Below, piece by piece: positions 8,797 to 18,544 of a DNA stretch of 64,000 nt. The notes below the pieces were generated by a model that saw only the letters and a list, made by a program, of their open reading frames with translations, searched no databases and was not told where the DNA came from. Each line of letters begins with the position of its first letter. The stretch's first letter is position 1. The position numbers were made by a program, and so were the translations under genes. This DNA comes from JBFXAM01 sp050184295 (lineage in GTDB: Bacteria; Planctomycetota; Phycisphaerae; UBA1845; Fen-1342): NCBI GenBank assembly GCA_050184295.1, contig JBFXAM010000001.1:1-64000 (forward strand), written 5' to 3'.

Positions 8797-11340
8797 ATGT
8801 TGACACCCCAGCAATTCCAACGCGCCGACGCTGTTTTTCGCGAAGCGTGTGAGCGTCCCGCCGCCGAACGGCGCGAATTTGTCGAACGCGCCACCGCGGG
8901 CAACCGGCCGTTGCGCGATGCCGTGCTGGCATTGCTGCGGCATGACGCCGAGCCGCGGGTGGCGCTGGAGTCTCCGGTCGCGGAACTCGTTCGCGGCATC
9001 GGCGACGCGTGGGCGGGCGGACCTGAGCTGGCGGTTCCCGAGAGGATCGGGTCGTACCGCGTGCTGCGGCAACTGGGCGCCGGCGGGTTCGGCGTGGTCT
9101 ACCTCGCGGAGCAGGAGAACCCGAGTCGCCTGGTTGCGGTCAAAGTGCTTCGTCCTGTGCTGGGCGGCGGCGACGGAGCGCGGCGCTTCGAGTACGAGGC
9201 CCAGATCCTCGCGCGGCTGCAGCATCCGGGCATCGCTCAGGTGATCTCGGCCGGCGTGACCGAACACGGCGGCGCGCGCCAGCCCTACTTTGCGCTGGAA
9301 TACGTCCGTGGTCCGAGCCTCATGAAGTACGTCGAGGGTGCAGCCGACGGCGCCGCGCTCGACACCGACGCACGCCTGCGGGTCTTTCTCAAGGTCTGCC
9401 AGGCGGTGCAATACGCACACCAGAACGGCGTCATCCACCGCGACCTCAAGCCCGAGAACATTCTCGTCGATCCGCACGGCCAGCCGAAGGTCGTGGACTT
9501 CGGTGTGGCGCGCGTCACCTCGACCGAACACGAGGCAACGCTGCGAACCGGGGCCGGCGAATTGCTGGGCACGCTCGGTTACATGAGCCCGGAGCAGCTC
9601 TCCGGCGACCCACGCCGCGTCGACACGCGCTGCGATGTGTACGCGCTGGGCGTCGTGCTGTTTCAGTTGTTGACCGGGCGCATGCCGCACGACCTGTCGC
9701 GCCGCTCGTTTCCCGAGGCGGTGCGCGTCGTATGCGAAGAGCCGGCGCAACGGTTGGGTGCGGTGCGGCGGGAGCTGCGTGGCGATCTGGACGCGATCGT
9801 GGATCGCGCGACCGAGAAAGACGTCTCGCGGCGCTACGCGTCGGTGTCGCAGCTGGCGGAGGACGTCGACGCGTTCCTCGGCGGACGGCCCGTCTCGGTG
9901 CGGGCGAACAGCGCCTTCTATCATCTGGGCAAGCTCGCGCGGCGGCATCGCGCGCTGCTCGGCGTCGCAGGCGCGGCGCTCATCGTGCTGATCGCCGGCG
10001 TGCTGGCGACATCCTGGCAGGCGGTGATTGCGACCCGGGCGCGCGACGCGGCCGAGGCCGAGGCGCGCAAGGCGGCGCGGGTGACCCGGTTCCTGCAATC
10101 CATCCTGACCGCCGCGAGCCCGAACGCGACGCGCGGCCGCGACGTGAGCATCCGCGAGCAACTGGAGCGGACCGCGGCCCGCGTTCACGACGAGTTCGCC
10201 GACGAGCCCGATGTCGAGGCCGCGGTACGCACAACGATCGGGGATACGTTCGCAAACCTGGGCTACTACGCCGTGGCCGACGAACATCTGCGCGCGGCGC
10301 TGGCGATTCGGCGCGCCCGGTTGGGCGACGATCACGTCGACACGGCCGCGACCGCGATGTCGCTGGCGCGCGTCCTGCGAGACATGGAGCGGTTCGAGGA
10401 GGCGCTGCCCGTGTGCGCGCTCGCCCTGGCGACGCATCGGGCGCGGCTCGGGGCGGAGAACGCCGTCTACGCCCGTAACCTCATCCTCTACGGCGACGTG
10501 TGTCGGCGCGCCCCGAACGGCTATCGCGAAGCGGAGCGCGCGTATCGCGAGGGGATTGACCTCTTCACGCAGCTCGAGGGGCGGCACAGCGCCCCCGTGG
10601 CCGCGGCGCTTGGGAACCTCGGCAGCCTTTTGTTCGATCTGTTCCGTTATGACGAAGCGGGACAGGTCATGAAAGAAGGGCAGGAGCTCGCCCGCGAGGT
10701 GTTTGGACGCGCCCACAGCGTCGCGATCATGAACACGCACAACTACGCCTCGTTCCTTGTGGCGCGTGGCCGCGCGGCCGAGGCCGAGCCACTCGTCGCG
10801 GACACGGTTGCCGCGGCCTTGGAGCTCTACGGCCCGCAGCATCCCGAAACCGCGCGGACCCTGTTCCTGCTCGCCGATCTGGCACTGCGGCGCGACGACC
10901 CGCTCGCGGCGGAGCCGCTGGCCCGTCAGGCGTTCGGCGTGCGTGAAACGCTGCTTCCCGAGGACCACCGGTTGCTTCGGTTTTCGATGCTGCAACTGGC
11001 GGACGTGCTCGCGCGGCGCGCGACGCCGGACGCGCTCGACGAGGCCGAGTGGTTGCTCGAACGCGTCGCGCCGCAGTGTGTGCAAGTGGCCGAGTTGATC
11101 GACTGGTCATGTGTGCTGGCGGCCGGCGTGCGCGGTGCCGTCCTGACGGCGCGCGGTCGTTTCGAGGAAGCCGAAGCCGCCCTCTGCCGCTCGTATGAAC
11201 TGACCGTGTGGATGCGCGGCGCGCGCAGCATCGACGCGCGCGACGCCCTGAATCGTCTGATCTTGCTCTACGACCAGTGGCGGCGGCCGGAACTCGCACA
11301 GGCCCACCGCGAAGCCCTCGCGAAACTGCCGCAGCGGTGA
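8797..11340 (+). CDS. Membrane Ser/Thr protein kinase with C-terminal TPR repeats
   Basis: I start it at the ATG at 8797 (MLTPQQFQRADAVF), which matches the usual opening of this family; an in-frame start at 8755 would overlap the sigma factor gene. The kinase domain has the Gly loop LGAGGFGVVY, Lys116, HRD with Asp216 and DFG with Asp234, so it looks active. One transmembrane helix lies at about 385-408 (ALLGVAGAALIVLIAGVLA). The outer part carries tetratricopeptide-type repeats (YYAVADEHLRAALAIRRARLG and similar), common in family members. It presumably senses an external or envelope cue and signals to the sigma factor just upstream. The target is inferred from gene order only. Confidence 0.9.
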   Translation: MLTPQQFQRADAVFREACERPAAERREFVERATAGNRPLRDAVLALLRHDAEPRVALESPVAELVRGIGDAWAGGPELAVPERIGSYRVLRQLGAGGFGVVYLAEQENPSRLVAVKVLRPVLGGGDGARRFEYEAQILARLQHPGIAQVISAGVTEHGGARQPYFALEYVRGPSLMKYVEGAADGAALDTDARLRVFLKVCQAVQYAHQNGVIHRDLKPENILVDPHGQPKVVDFGVARVTSTEHEATLRTGAGELLGTLGYMSPEQLSGDPRRVDTRCDVYALGVVLFQLLTGRMPHDLSRRSFPEAVRVVCEEPAQRLGAVRRELRGDLDAIVDRATEKDVSRRYASVSQLAEDVDAFLGGRPVSVRANSAFYHLGKLARRHRALLGVAGAALIVLIAGVLATSWQAVIATRARDAAEAEARKAARVTRFLQSILTAASPNATRGRDVSIREQLERTAARVHDEFADEPDVEAAVRTTIGDTFANLGYYAVADEHLRAALAIRRARLGDDHVDTAATAMSLARVLRDMERFEEALPVCALALATHRARLGAENAVYARNLILYGDVCRRAPNGYREAERAYREGIDLFTQLEGRHSAPVAAALGNLGSLLFDLFRYDEAGQVMKEGQELAREVFGRAHSVAIMNTHNYASFLVARGRAAEAEPLVADTVAAALELYGPQHPETARTLFLLADLALRRDDPLAAEPLARQAFGVRETLLPEDHRLLRFSMLQLADVLARRATPDALDEAEWLLERVAPQCVQVAELIDWSCVLAAGVRGAVLTARGRFEEAEAALCRSYELTVWMRGARSIDARDALNRLILLYDQWRRPELAQAHREALAKLPQR

Positions 11341-11520
11341 GGCGCCCGTAGGCTCAGCGTCTTGCGTCCGCAGGAACGAACCGGATGCCGGTCCGCTGCA
11401 ACGTGCGCCCGCCGGCGCCGCCCGGCAGCGCAGCGGGGCAGTCGTCCGCACACCCGCGCCACGGCCCCGCAGCTTCGGCGCGCGGCGTTAGCGGTTCGAT
11501 GGGTGCGCGCGTCGCGGCGA

Positions 11521-12294
11521 TCACCACCCGATCGCGTTATATCCACAGTCCACGTAATGCACTTCGCCCGTGACGCCGCTGGAGAGGTCGCTGAGCAGGT
11601 AGAGGCCGCTCTTGCCGACTTCCTCGTGGGTGATGTTGCGGGCGAGGGGAGCCTTGGTGGGGTAGTGTTCGAGAACTTTCGAAAAGCCGTCGATGCCGGC
11701 ACTGCTGAGCGTGCGCACGGGGCCGGCCGACAGCGCGTTGACGCGGATCTGCTTTTCGCGACCGAGCTCGGCCGCGAGGTAGCGCATGCTCGATTCGAGC
11801 GCGGCCTTGCAGACCCCCATCACGTTGTAGCCCGGGATCATCTTGACCGAGCCCATGTACGTGAGCGTGAGGATGCTGGCCCCCGGGGCCATGTGCTCGA
11901 CGCCGTGGTTGCACAGCGCGACGAGCGAGTAGGCGCTGATGTCCATCGCCTGCGCGAAATCGGCGCGCGTCGTCCGGTAGAACGGGTTGTACAGCGCGTC
12001 GCGGCTGGCGAACGCGATCGCGTGCAGCACGAAGTCGAGCGGGCCAAGCGTCTCGCGGGCCTGGTGGAACGCGGCCTGGATCTGCTGGTCGTCCGTCACG
12101 TCGCACGGCACGATCGCCTTGGCGCCGATCGGTTCGGCCAACTGACGGACGCGGCGCTCCATCTTGGGGTTCGGCAAGTGATTGAACGCGAGCTGAGCGC
12201 CCTCCCGGTGCAGCGCCTCGGCGATGTACCACGCCAGCGAATGGTCGTTTGCGACGCCGAAGATGAAGCCCTTCTTCCCCTGCATCAATCCCAT
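11521..12294 (-). CDS. fabI: Enoyl-[acyl-carrier-protein] reductase [NADH]
   Basis: This is a 257-residue short-chain dehydrogenase of the FabI type, which reduces trans-2-enoyl-ACP in the last step of each fatty-acid elongation cycle. The N-terminus GKKGFIFGVANDHSLAW is the FabI nucleotide-binding signature. The catalytic residues fall at Tyr146 and Tyr156 with Lys163 (LTYMGS, YNVMGVCK), the same numbers as in E. coli FabI. The ATG at 12294 is preceded by GGAGGT. A long upstream in-frame extension is ignored because it lacks family similarity. It is convergent with the kinase gene; 11341-11520 shows no clear feature. Confidence 0.95.
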   Translation of the reverse strand: MGLMQGKKGFIFGVANDHSLAWYIAEALHREGAQLAFNHLPNPKMERRVRQLAEPIGAKAIVPCDVTDDQQIQAAFHQARETLGPLDFVLHAIAFASRDALYNPFYRTTRADFAQAMDISAYSLVALCNHGVEHMAPGASILTLTYMGSVKMIPGYNVMGVCKAALESSMRYLAAELGREKQIRVNALSAGPVRTLSSAGIDGFSKVLEHYPTKAPLARNITHEEVGKSGLYLLSDLSSGVTGEVHYVDCGYNAIGW

Positions 12295-12532
12295 GATGAC
12301 CTCCGTGCCGACGGCGGATCGGACCGCGCGACGCGGCGTTGAGAAGCGCGTTTCGAGCGCGCCCGGAGCGATCCGCGGCGCGGCGACCCGGTCGCGGCCG
12401 GCGCCGCCCGAGCAGGCGCCGACGGATGCGGTGGTCGCGGTCGCGAGGCGCGGTTGGAACGGCAGTGCACGCCGCGCGAGCGCGACCGCCGCGAGCATAG
12501 CGGCAATCGGCGCGGCGCGAAAGCGGCGGCGC

Positions 12533-12561
12533 GTGACGGTGGGGCCGGCGGCGTCTACAAT
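12533..12561 (+). promoter_or_regulatory. Candidate sigma70-type promoter for yidC
   Basis: GTGACG and TACAAT are 17 bases apart, about 147 bases before the yidC start. They sit in the 413-base divergent gap between fabI and yidC (12295-12707), in which I see no gene. Confidence 0.35.
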
Positions 12562-12707
12562 GCCGCATTCGGCGCACGGCGCGGGGACGACCCGACAGCC
12601 GCGCGTCGGTGCGTGACGGAATCGCGTCCGGCGCGCGGACCCGGCGCGGCCCCGTGCTCGCGCCGCCCGCGTCTTGACCGGCCAACATCGCCCTGGGAAC
12701 GAACCGG

Positions 12708-14843
12708 ATGGAAGCACGTCGCCTGATCCTCGCGTTGTTCGCCGCGTTTGCGGTCTACATCGCGTATCAGCAGATCTACCGTTGGCTGCGGCCGGCCAAG
12801 CCGCCGGTGACGGCGCCGGTGCACGCGATTCCCGGGCTGCCTGACGCGCCGGCCCCCGCCCACGCGCCCGACGCCGTCGGGGCGTCCGCGCCGGCGTCAG
12901 CCCCGGCGTCCGTGGCGCCCGTGACGACCTTGTCGCTGCACGGTCAGGACGGGGAAGAGCGTGTGACGCTCGGATCGGCCGGCGATTCGCTGCGGGTGGA
13001 GCTGACGACGCGCGGGGCGGCAGTCGCGAAGCTCTGGCTGGTCGAACGCGACAAGTCTGGTCGCTTCGTGCATCGGATGGGCCCGAAGAGCGACGAGCCC
13101 TACCAGATGCTCGACACGCTGTCGTTCGATGGCGTGACGAACTACTCGTTTCCCACCACGCGACTGTGGATCGTCGATCGCAGCGAGCGCGCGTACGACC
13201 TGGCCGAGTTGGATTGGAATCTGGTTACGCGCCCCGTGGGAGGCGACGGGGCGGCCGTGTTCGCGGCGACGCTGGCGACGCCCGACGACGCGGCGCCCGT
13301 GCTGCGCCTGACCAAGTCGTATCGGCTGGGCACCGCGCCGCAGACGCTGGCGGTGGAGCTGGCGTTCGAGAACCTCGACCGTCGGCCGCTGCGCGTCGCG
13401 GTCGAGCAGGCGGGCGCACTTGGGATTCACCTCGACAATCGAACCCACGAAGTGGGGCACATCCTGTGGGGCCGACGAACCGCGGACGGCGTCAAGGTCG
13501 ATTACACGCAGCGACCACAACTGGCGCGCCTGACCGAGCCCCGGAAACTCGGCTCGGGCCAGGACGCGGAGAAGCTGCTCTGGACGGCCATCTCGAATAA
13601 GTACTTCACGGTGGTGACGCGGCCGTTGCCGGCGGCGCAGGCCTCGTCGGGCGAAGCCGTGCAGGCGGCATTCGCGTCGGTGCTCTGGCCCGCTCGGTCC
13701 GAGCGCCTCGCGGACGTGCAGACGCGGTACACGATTGCGCCGGCCGTGCTGCCGCCGCACGTCGACGAGCCGGTCCGTGTCGCGTTCGAGGTCTATGCCG
13801 GGCCGAAGGATCCGGAGATTCTGGCGAGGTCGAACCCGGCGTTCGTCGATGAAACGGCGCTCGGATACCACGAGATTCAGGCGGCCGACGTGGGCTCCTG
13901 CGCCTGCACGTTTCAACCGTTGCCGGCCGTCATGACCTGGCTGCTGGACACGATTCACTTCTTCGTGCGGAACTACGGCGTCGCGATCGTCGGCCTGGTG
14001 CTGATCGTGCGCGGGCTGCTGCACCCGCTGGCCGTATTTCAGCAGAAGTCGATGTACCGGATGCAGGAAGCGACCGTTCGAATCCAACCGAGGATCGAGG
14101 CGCTCAAGGAGCGCTATCCGAACGACAAGGTGAAGTTCCAGCAGGAGATGATGAAGGTCTGGGCGGAAGAAAACGTGAATCCCGCCGCGGGCATGGTCGC
14201 GATGGTTCCGCTCTTCATCCAGATGCCGATCCTGGTGGCGCTGTGGGTCTCGCTCAACAGCGACATCCACCTGCGCAACGCGCCGTTCGACGGATGGTGG
14301 ATCACCGACCTGTCGGCGCCCGATGCGCTCTTCACGTTCAGCGAGCGCGGCGTGCACATCCCGATCCTCTCGTGGATCATGGGGCCAATCTACTCGCTGA
14401 ACCTGCTGCCGATCCTGATGGGCATCAGCATGCTGCTCCAGCAGAAGTACATGCCCAAGCCGTCGCACATGGCGCGCCAGGAGGCGGCGGCGCAGCGCCC
14501 GGAGAGCGCCAAGCCCAAGTCGGGGATGACGCCGGAGGAGCAGCTTCGCCAGCAGCAGATGATCGGCTACATGATGTGCGCGCTGTTCCCGTTGATGTTC
14601 TATCACTTCCCGAGCGGACTGACGCTCTACTGGTTCGCAACGAACATCTTCGGCATCGTCGAGTCGCTGATCATCCGCAAGCAGATCGCCGAGGAGAAGG
14701 CGCGCCGGGCGCGCGAGGGGCCGGTGGTCGCGAAGCCGCGCAAGCCGGGCATCGTGCAGCGCTGGATGAAGACCATGGCGGAGCAGGCGGAAGAACTGCA
14801 GCGCAAGGCGGACGAAGTCACCGACGTGAAGAAGAAGCGATGA
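12708..14843 (+). CDS. yidC: Membrane protein insertase YidC
   Basis: The protein has 711 residues. An N-terminal membrane anchor (MEARRLILALFAAFAVYIAY) is followed by a Pro/Ala-rich linker, the large periplasmic beta-sandwich domain (about 70-400), and the conserved C-terminal helices. The latter include VVLIV-type segment 1 with KSMYRMQEATVRIQPRIEALK, then MFYHFPSGLTLYWFATNIF. YidC inserts inner-membrane proteins on its own or with SecYEG. The long periplasmic domain is the Gram-negative form, which supports an organism with an outer membrane. The charged C-terminal tail (KEKARRAREGP ... VKKKR) could bind ribosomes. The stop overlaps the next start (ATGA). Confidence 0.95.
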   Translation: MEARRLILALFAAFAVYIAYQQIYRWLRPAKPPVTAPVHAIPGLPDAPAPAHAPDAVGASAPASAPASVAPVTTLSLHGQDGEERVTLGSAGDSLRVELTTRGAAVAKLWLVERDKSGRFVHRMGPKSDEPYQMLDTLSFDGVTNYSFPTTRLWIVDRSERAYDLAELDWNLVTRPVGGDGAAVFAATLATPDDAAPVLRLTKSYRLGTAPQTLAVELAFENLDRRPLRVAVEQAGALGIHLDNRTHEVGHILWGRRTADGVKVDYTQRPQLARLTEPRKLGSGQDAEKLLWTAISNKYFTVVTRPLPAAQASSGEAVQAAFASVLWPARSERLADVQTRYTIAPAVLPPHVDEPVRVAFEVYAGPKDPEILARSNPAFVDETALGYHEIQAADVGSCACTFQPLPAVMTWLLDTIHFFVRNYGVAIVGLVLIVRGLLHPLAVFQQKSMYRMQEATVRIQPRIEALKERYPNDKVKFQQEMMKVWAEENVNPAAGMVAMVPLFIQMPILVALWVSLNSDIHLRNAPFDGWWITDLSAPDALFTFSERGVHIPILSWIMGPIYSLNLLPILMGISMLLQQKYMPKPSHMARQEAAAQRPESAKPKSGMTPEEQLRQQQMIGYMMCALFPLMFYHFPSGLTLYWFATNIFGIVESLIIRKQIAEEKARRAREGPVVAKPRKPGIVQRWMKTMAEQAEELQRKADEVTDVKKKR

Positions 14844-15703
14844 GCGGGGAGGCGGGGAGCGACGCCGACCTGCACCGCGAGTTGCGGCGGCTGGCCGAGA
14901 GCGCCGCGCACGCCGCAGGCGCCGTGGCGCATGAGATGTTCCGTCGGCCGGTCGCGGTGCGGCGCAAGCCGGACGGCAGTGAAGTGAGCGACGCGGACGA
15001 GCGCGCCCAACAGGCGGCGATCCGGGCGATCCGCCTCCGGCGGCCGAACGATCTCTTCGTGGCGGAGGAATCGCAGCCGGACGCGAAGCCGCGCGGGGCG
15101 GGATCGGCGGCCGGCGCGGCGCTGAATGCGTCGGCGACGGGTGCGGTTCACTGGATCATCGACCCGATCGACGGCACGCGCAACTATCTGCGGGGTGTGC
15201 CCCTCTACGCGTGCTCCATTGCGGCGATGGTGGGGGGCATGCCAGTCGCGGGCGTCGTCTATGTGCCCGAGACGGACACGCTGTACTCGACGAGCACGGG
15301 CGAGCCGCTGCGCGTGAATGACACGCCGGCGAATGCGGCGCCGCCCGCGGAGGCGGGGCGCAAGCCGGTCGTGGCGGTGCCGAGCAGCGCGGACTCCGCG
15401 GCGCGCGAATTGATGCTCGATTGGCTGTCGCGCACGGTGATTCGTAATCTCGGTTCGACCGCGCTTCACTTGGCGCTGGTTGCGACCGGCGAGTTCGATG
15501 GCGCGATGGCCAACGACTGCCGCCTCTGGGACATCGCGGCCGGCTGGCTGCTGATTCGCTCGGCGGGCGGCGCCATCACGACGCCCGAGGGGCGCCCGGT
15601 CTTTCCGCTCGACCCCGCGCGCTACGCCGGCGAAGCGCTGCCGTGCGTCGCCGGCCGCAGTGCCGCTGTGTTGCGCGAGCTGACGAACGTGGCGGAGCAG
15701 TAG
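14840..15703 (+). CDS. Inositol monophosphatase-like phosphatase
   Basis: The ATG overlaps the yidC stop, so translation is probably coupled. The 287-residue protein has the IMPase metal-binding motif IIDPIDGTRNYLRGVP and the C-terminal WDIAAGWLLIRSAGG signature. Between them lies the usual alternating fold (AGVVYVPETDTLY). Members of this superfamily hydrolyse inositol phosphates, histidinol phosphate, 3'-phosphoadenosine phosphate or fructose bisphosphate, and sequence alone does not separate these. The N-terminal Glu site appears as FVAEES. The position after yidC gives no strong clue to the substrate. Confidence 0.8.
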   Translation: MSGEAGSDADLHRELRRLAESAAHAAGAVAHEMFRRPVAVRRKPDGSEVSDADERAQQAAIRAIRLRRPNDLFVAEESQPDAKPRGAGSAAGAALNASATGAVHWIIDPIDGTRNYLRGVPLYACSIAAMVGGMPVAGVVYVPETDTLYSTSTGEPLRVNDTPANAAPPAEAGRKPVVAVPSSADSAARELMLDWLSRTVIRNLGSTALHLALVATGEFDGAMANDCRLWDIAAGWLLIRSAGGAITTPEGRPVFPLDPARYAGEALPCVAGRSAAVLRELTNVAEQ

Positions 15704-15745
15704 CCTGCGCGGCGCCCGAACTCCGACGAAAGGACAAACCCGGCC

Positions 15746-17572
15746 ATGAGCGACACCGCTCCGAACATCCGCAATGTCGCGATCATCGCGCACGTCGACC
15801 ACGGCAAGACGACCATGGTCGACCAGATGCTGCGCCAGAGCGGCATGTTCCGCGACGCGCAGCTCAAGGGCGACTGCATTCTCGACTCCAACGACCTGGA
15901 ACGCGAACGCGGCATCACGATCCTCGCGAAGAACATCGCGATCCGCTATCGCGACATCAAGATCAACCTGATCGACACGCCGGGCCACGCGGACTTCGGC
16001 GGCGAGGTCGAGCGCGTGCTCAAGATGGCCGACGGCTGCCTGCTGCTGGTCGACGCGTTCGAAGGCCCCATGCCCCAGACGACCTTCGTGCTCCGCAAGG
16101 CGCTGGAATATGGTCTGAAGCCGATCGTCGTGATCAACAAGATCGATCGGCCCGACGCGCGTCCGAAGGACGTGCTCAACGAAGTTGTCGACCTGTTCAT
16201 CGAGTTGGGCGCCGACGACGCGCTGCTTGAGTTCCCCACCATCTACGCGTCCGGCCGCCTCGGTTTTGCCACGCTCGATCCGGCCGAAAAGACCGACAAC
16301 GTGGGCGTGCTGTACGAGGCGATCGTGCAGCACGTGCCGCCGCCGCAGGCCCGCCACGACGCCCCCGTGCAGATGCTGATCACCACGCTGGATTACAACG
16401 ACTACGTCGGAAGGATCGGAATCGGGCGGGTGTTCGCCGGAGACCTGCGCACCGGACAGCGCGTGGTCGTCATCCACCAGGACGGAACCAACGCGGCGGA
16501 GACGATCGGCGAACTGTTCGAGTTCGACGGACTGGGGCGCCGGAAGGCCGAGCGCGTCGGCGCGGGGGACATCTGCGCGGTCGTCGGGCTGAGTTCCGTG
16601 GACATCGGCAACACCATCGCGGACCCGGAGCACCCGGTGCCGCTGCCGATCATCCGGGTCGACGAGCCGACGCTGCACATGACGTTTCGCGTGAACGACT
16701 CACCCTTCGTCGGACGCTCGGGAAAGTACCTCACGAGCCGGCACTTGCGCGACCGCCTCGAAAAGGAAAAACAGCACAACGTCGCGCTGCGCGTCGAGCC
16801 GGGCGCGACGCCGGAGGAGTTCCACGTTTCCGGCCGCGGACTGCTGCACCTGAGCGTGCTGATCGAGAACATGCGGCGCGAGGGATTCGAGCTTCAGGTG
16901 GGTAAGCCGAAAGTCATCTTCCGCGAGCTCGACAGCCGCAAGACCGAGCCGATCGAGTTTTGCGTCGTGGAGGTTCCGAACGCGCATGTCGGCGCGGTGA
17001 TGGAGAACATGGGCCAGCGGCGCGGCATCTGCACCAAGATGGAAAGCATGGGCGAGTCGTCGCACCTCGAGTTCACCATTCCCGCGCGCGGGCTGATCGG
17101 CATGCGCAATCGCCTGCTCACCGCGACCAACGGAACGGTCATCATGCACCACAACTTCTACGAGTACGAGTTCCTGCGCGGAGCGATCGCGGGACGGCAG
17201 AACGGCGTGATGCTCGCGAGCGAACCCGGGCCGGTGACGGCGTACGCGCTCGACGGCCTTCAGGACCGCGGCGTGCTCTTCGTCAAACCAACCGACCTGG
17301 TCTATGAGGGGCAGATCGTCGGCGAGCACTGCCGCGACGGCGACATCATCGTCAATGTCTGCCGCGAGAAGAAGCTCACGAACATGCGGGCCGCGGGTTC
17401 GGACAAGAACATCATCCTCGCGCCGCCGCGCGACATGACGCTCGAACTCGCGCTGGAGTTCATCGAGGATGATGAGCTGGTGGAGGTGACGCCCGACGCG
17501 ATCCGGCTGCGCAAACGCATGCTGAAAGAGACGGATCGCAAGCGTGCGAGCCGGGCCGCGGAGAAAGCGTAG
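15746..17572 (+). CDS. typA: Ribosome-associated GTPase BipA/TypA
   Basis: This 608-residue translational GTPase has G1 at 15-23 (AHVDHGKTT), the switch region RGITI, G3 DTPGHADF and G4 NKID. Domain II, the EF-G-like domains III and V, and the BipA-specific C-terminal part are present (ARGLIGMRNRLLTATNGT, MHHNFYEYE). BipA binds the ribosome and helps 50S assembly and growth under stress, including cold. The site AAAGGA precedes the ATG. It lies 42 bases after the IMPase-like gene on the same strand and may be co-transcribed. Confidence 0.95.
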   Translation: MSDTAPNIRNVAIIAHVDHGKTTMVDQMLRQSGMFRDAQLKGDCILDSNDLERERGITILAKNIAIRYRDIKINLIDTPGHADFGGEVERVLKMADGCLLLVDAFEGPMPQTTFVLRKALEYGLKPIVVINKIDRPDARPKDVLNEVVDLFIELGADDALLEFPTIYASGRLGFATLDPAEKTDNVGVLYEAIVQHVPPPQARHDAPVQMLITTLDYNDYVGRIGIGRVFAGDLRTGQRVVVIHQDGTNAAETIGELFEFDGLGRRKAERVGAGDICAVVGLSSVDIGNTIADPEHPVPLPIIRVDEPTLHMTFRVNDSPFVGRSGKYLTSRHLRDRLEKEKQHNVALRVEPGATPEEFHVSGRGLLHLSVLIENMRREGFELQVGKPKVIFRELDSRKTEPIEFCVVEVPNAHVGAVMENMGQRRGICTKMESMGESSHLEFTIPARGLIGMRNRLLTATNGTVIMHHNFYEYEFLRGAIAGRQNGVMLASEPGPVTAYALDGLQDRGVLFVKPTDLVYEGQIVGEHCRDGDIIVNVCREKKLTNMRAAGSDKNIILAPPRDMTLELALEFIEDDELVEVTPDAIRLRKRMLKETDRKRASRAAEKA

Positions 17573-17662
17573 CGCACGCGAGGAATCGCGTTCGAGCGGC
17601 GTGTGCACGGCGTCGGTGCGACGACCGGACCACGGCTTCACGCCGAACAGGTGGCGGTGCGC

Positions 17663-17712
17663 AGCCGGGGGGCAAAGCGACGCCCCCGGCTTCCGGCGCG
17701 CGAGCGCGCCGG
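17663..17712. terminator. Two tandem hairpins after typA
   Basis: The first hairpin has 9-base arms AGCCGGGGG (from 17663) and CCCCCGGCT (to 17691). The second has perfect 8-base arms CCGGCGCG and CGCGCCGG (17693-17712) with loop CGAG. They lie between the convergent typA and lipoprotein genes and could end transcription from both sides. The gap 17573-17956 otherwise holds only a copy of an intergenic repeat. Confidence 0.45.
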
Positions 17713-17831
17713 GCAGCCGGAGGGGTGCGAGTCGTGCGCGTCGACGCGGCGCCCGGCGATCGGAAGTGCACCGCGCGTCGCGGTCATGGCAGGCCTGCGG
17801 CCGGCGATTTGTCGAGCGCGGCGTGTACCCT

Positions 17832-17887
17832 GGGGTGTCGCTGCGCTCCGCGCCCCGGCTACGGACGTTCGGCCCTTCGGGCTGAAG
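17832..17887 (+). repeat. Intergenic repeat, copy A
   Basis: This non-coding segment begins GGGGTGTCGCTGCGCTCC and ends in CCCTTCGGGCTGAAG. It matches two further copies at 29941-29994 (opposite orientation) and 30071-30124. The shared core, read on the opposite strand, is GGGCGYGRAGCRCAGCG followed by MCACSCC. No protein family is recognisable in any frame. Confidence 0.55.
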
Positions 17888-17956
17888 ACCGCGCGACGGC
17901 ATCAGCTCCACTTCGACGAACGTCCGAGCAGATTTCGTCGTAGACGCGGGCCGACC

Positions 17957-18544
17957 TCACTCCGCGTCCGCGCGAACCGCGTCGGCGATGGCTTTTCCGC
18001 GCTCCGCGTCGAGCGTCGCGACAAACGATCCCTGCATGAGCTGGCTGCTCGGTCGGCTCCAGCCACCCAGCAACTGGCTGACTTCGCGCCGCACGGCCAT
18101 GCGAAACGAACCGCGCATCTGCGCGTTCCCCCGACGCTCCAGCAACGCGACGCCGGTTACAGGCGCGAAGCGTGCCGCGAGCGGGCCGACGCGCAGCCCG
18201 GCGCGCATCTCCTTCTTGGCGATCGCGTAGTAGCGGGCCTTGCCGGCCGGCGGTCGTTCGAGCACAAAGTACATCTGAAAGGTCACTTCGCCGATCGGCA
18301 GCAGCAGCGGCGCGGTGCGTCGCTCGAACGCGAGCCACACCTGCCCGGCGTCGTCGGTCCACCAGTGGCAGCGGTCGATGGTGACGACGGAGGAGCGCGC
18401 CGCCGGCGGCTCGATCGCGTTGTAGTCGAGCGACGCGATCTCGATGCGTGCGGCGCCGGTGCAGCCGCCGAGCCACAGGAGCATGCCCGCGACCGCGCCG
18501 GCCGCGGCATGCGGCACGCGACGCAACCGCGCGGACGGCGTCAA
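17957..18544 (-). CDS. Hypothetical lipoprotein of unknown function
   Basis: I choose the TTG at 18544, which overlaps the glyA stop by four bases. It yields a proper lipoprotein signal (basic SARLRR, a hydrophobic core, then the lipobox LGGC), whereas the first ATG at 18484 leaves only a few residues before the Cys. The mature part of about 168 residues has no domain I recognise. Segments such as VTFQMYFVLERPPAGKARYY suggest a beta-rich fold. It is the last gene of the operon TPR protein-lipoprotein-glyA-lipoprotein. The function is unknown. Confidence 0.65.
   Translation of the reverse strand: MTPSARLRRVPHAAAGAVAGMLLWLGGCTGAARIEIASLDYNAIEPPAARSSVVTIDRCHWWTDDAGQVWLAFERRTAPLLLPIGEVTFQMYFVLERPPAGKARYYAIAKKEMRAGLRVGPLAARFAPVTGVALLERRGNAQMRGSFRMAVRREVSQLLGGWSRPSSQLMQGSFVATLDAERGKAIADAVRADAE

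Noticed and set aside
8371..11085. A 904-codon open frame antisense to the kinase gene
   Set aside because: Same reason: the sense strand has all kinase motifs, and the antisense product is low-complexity.
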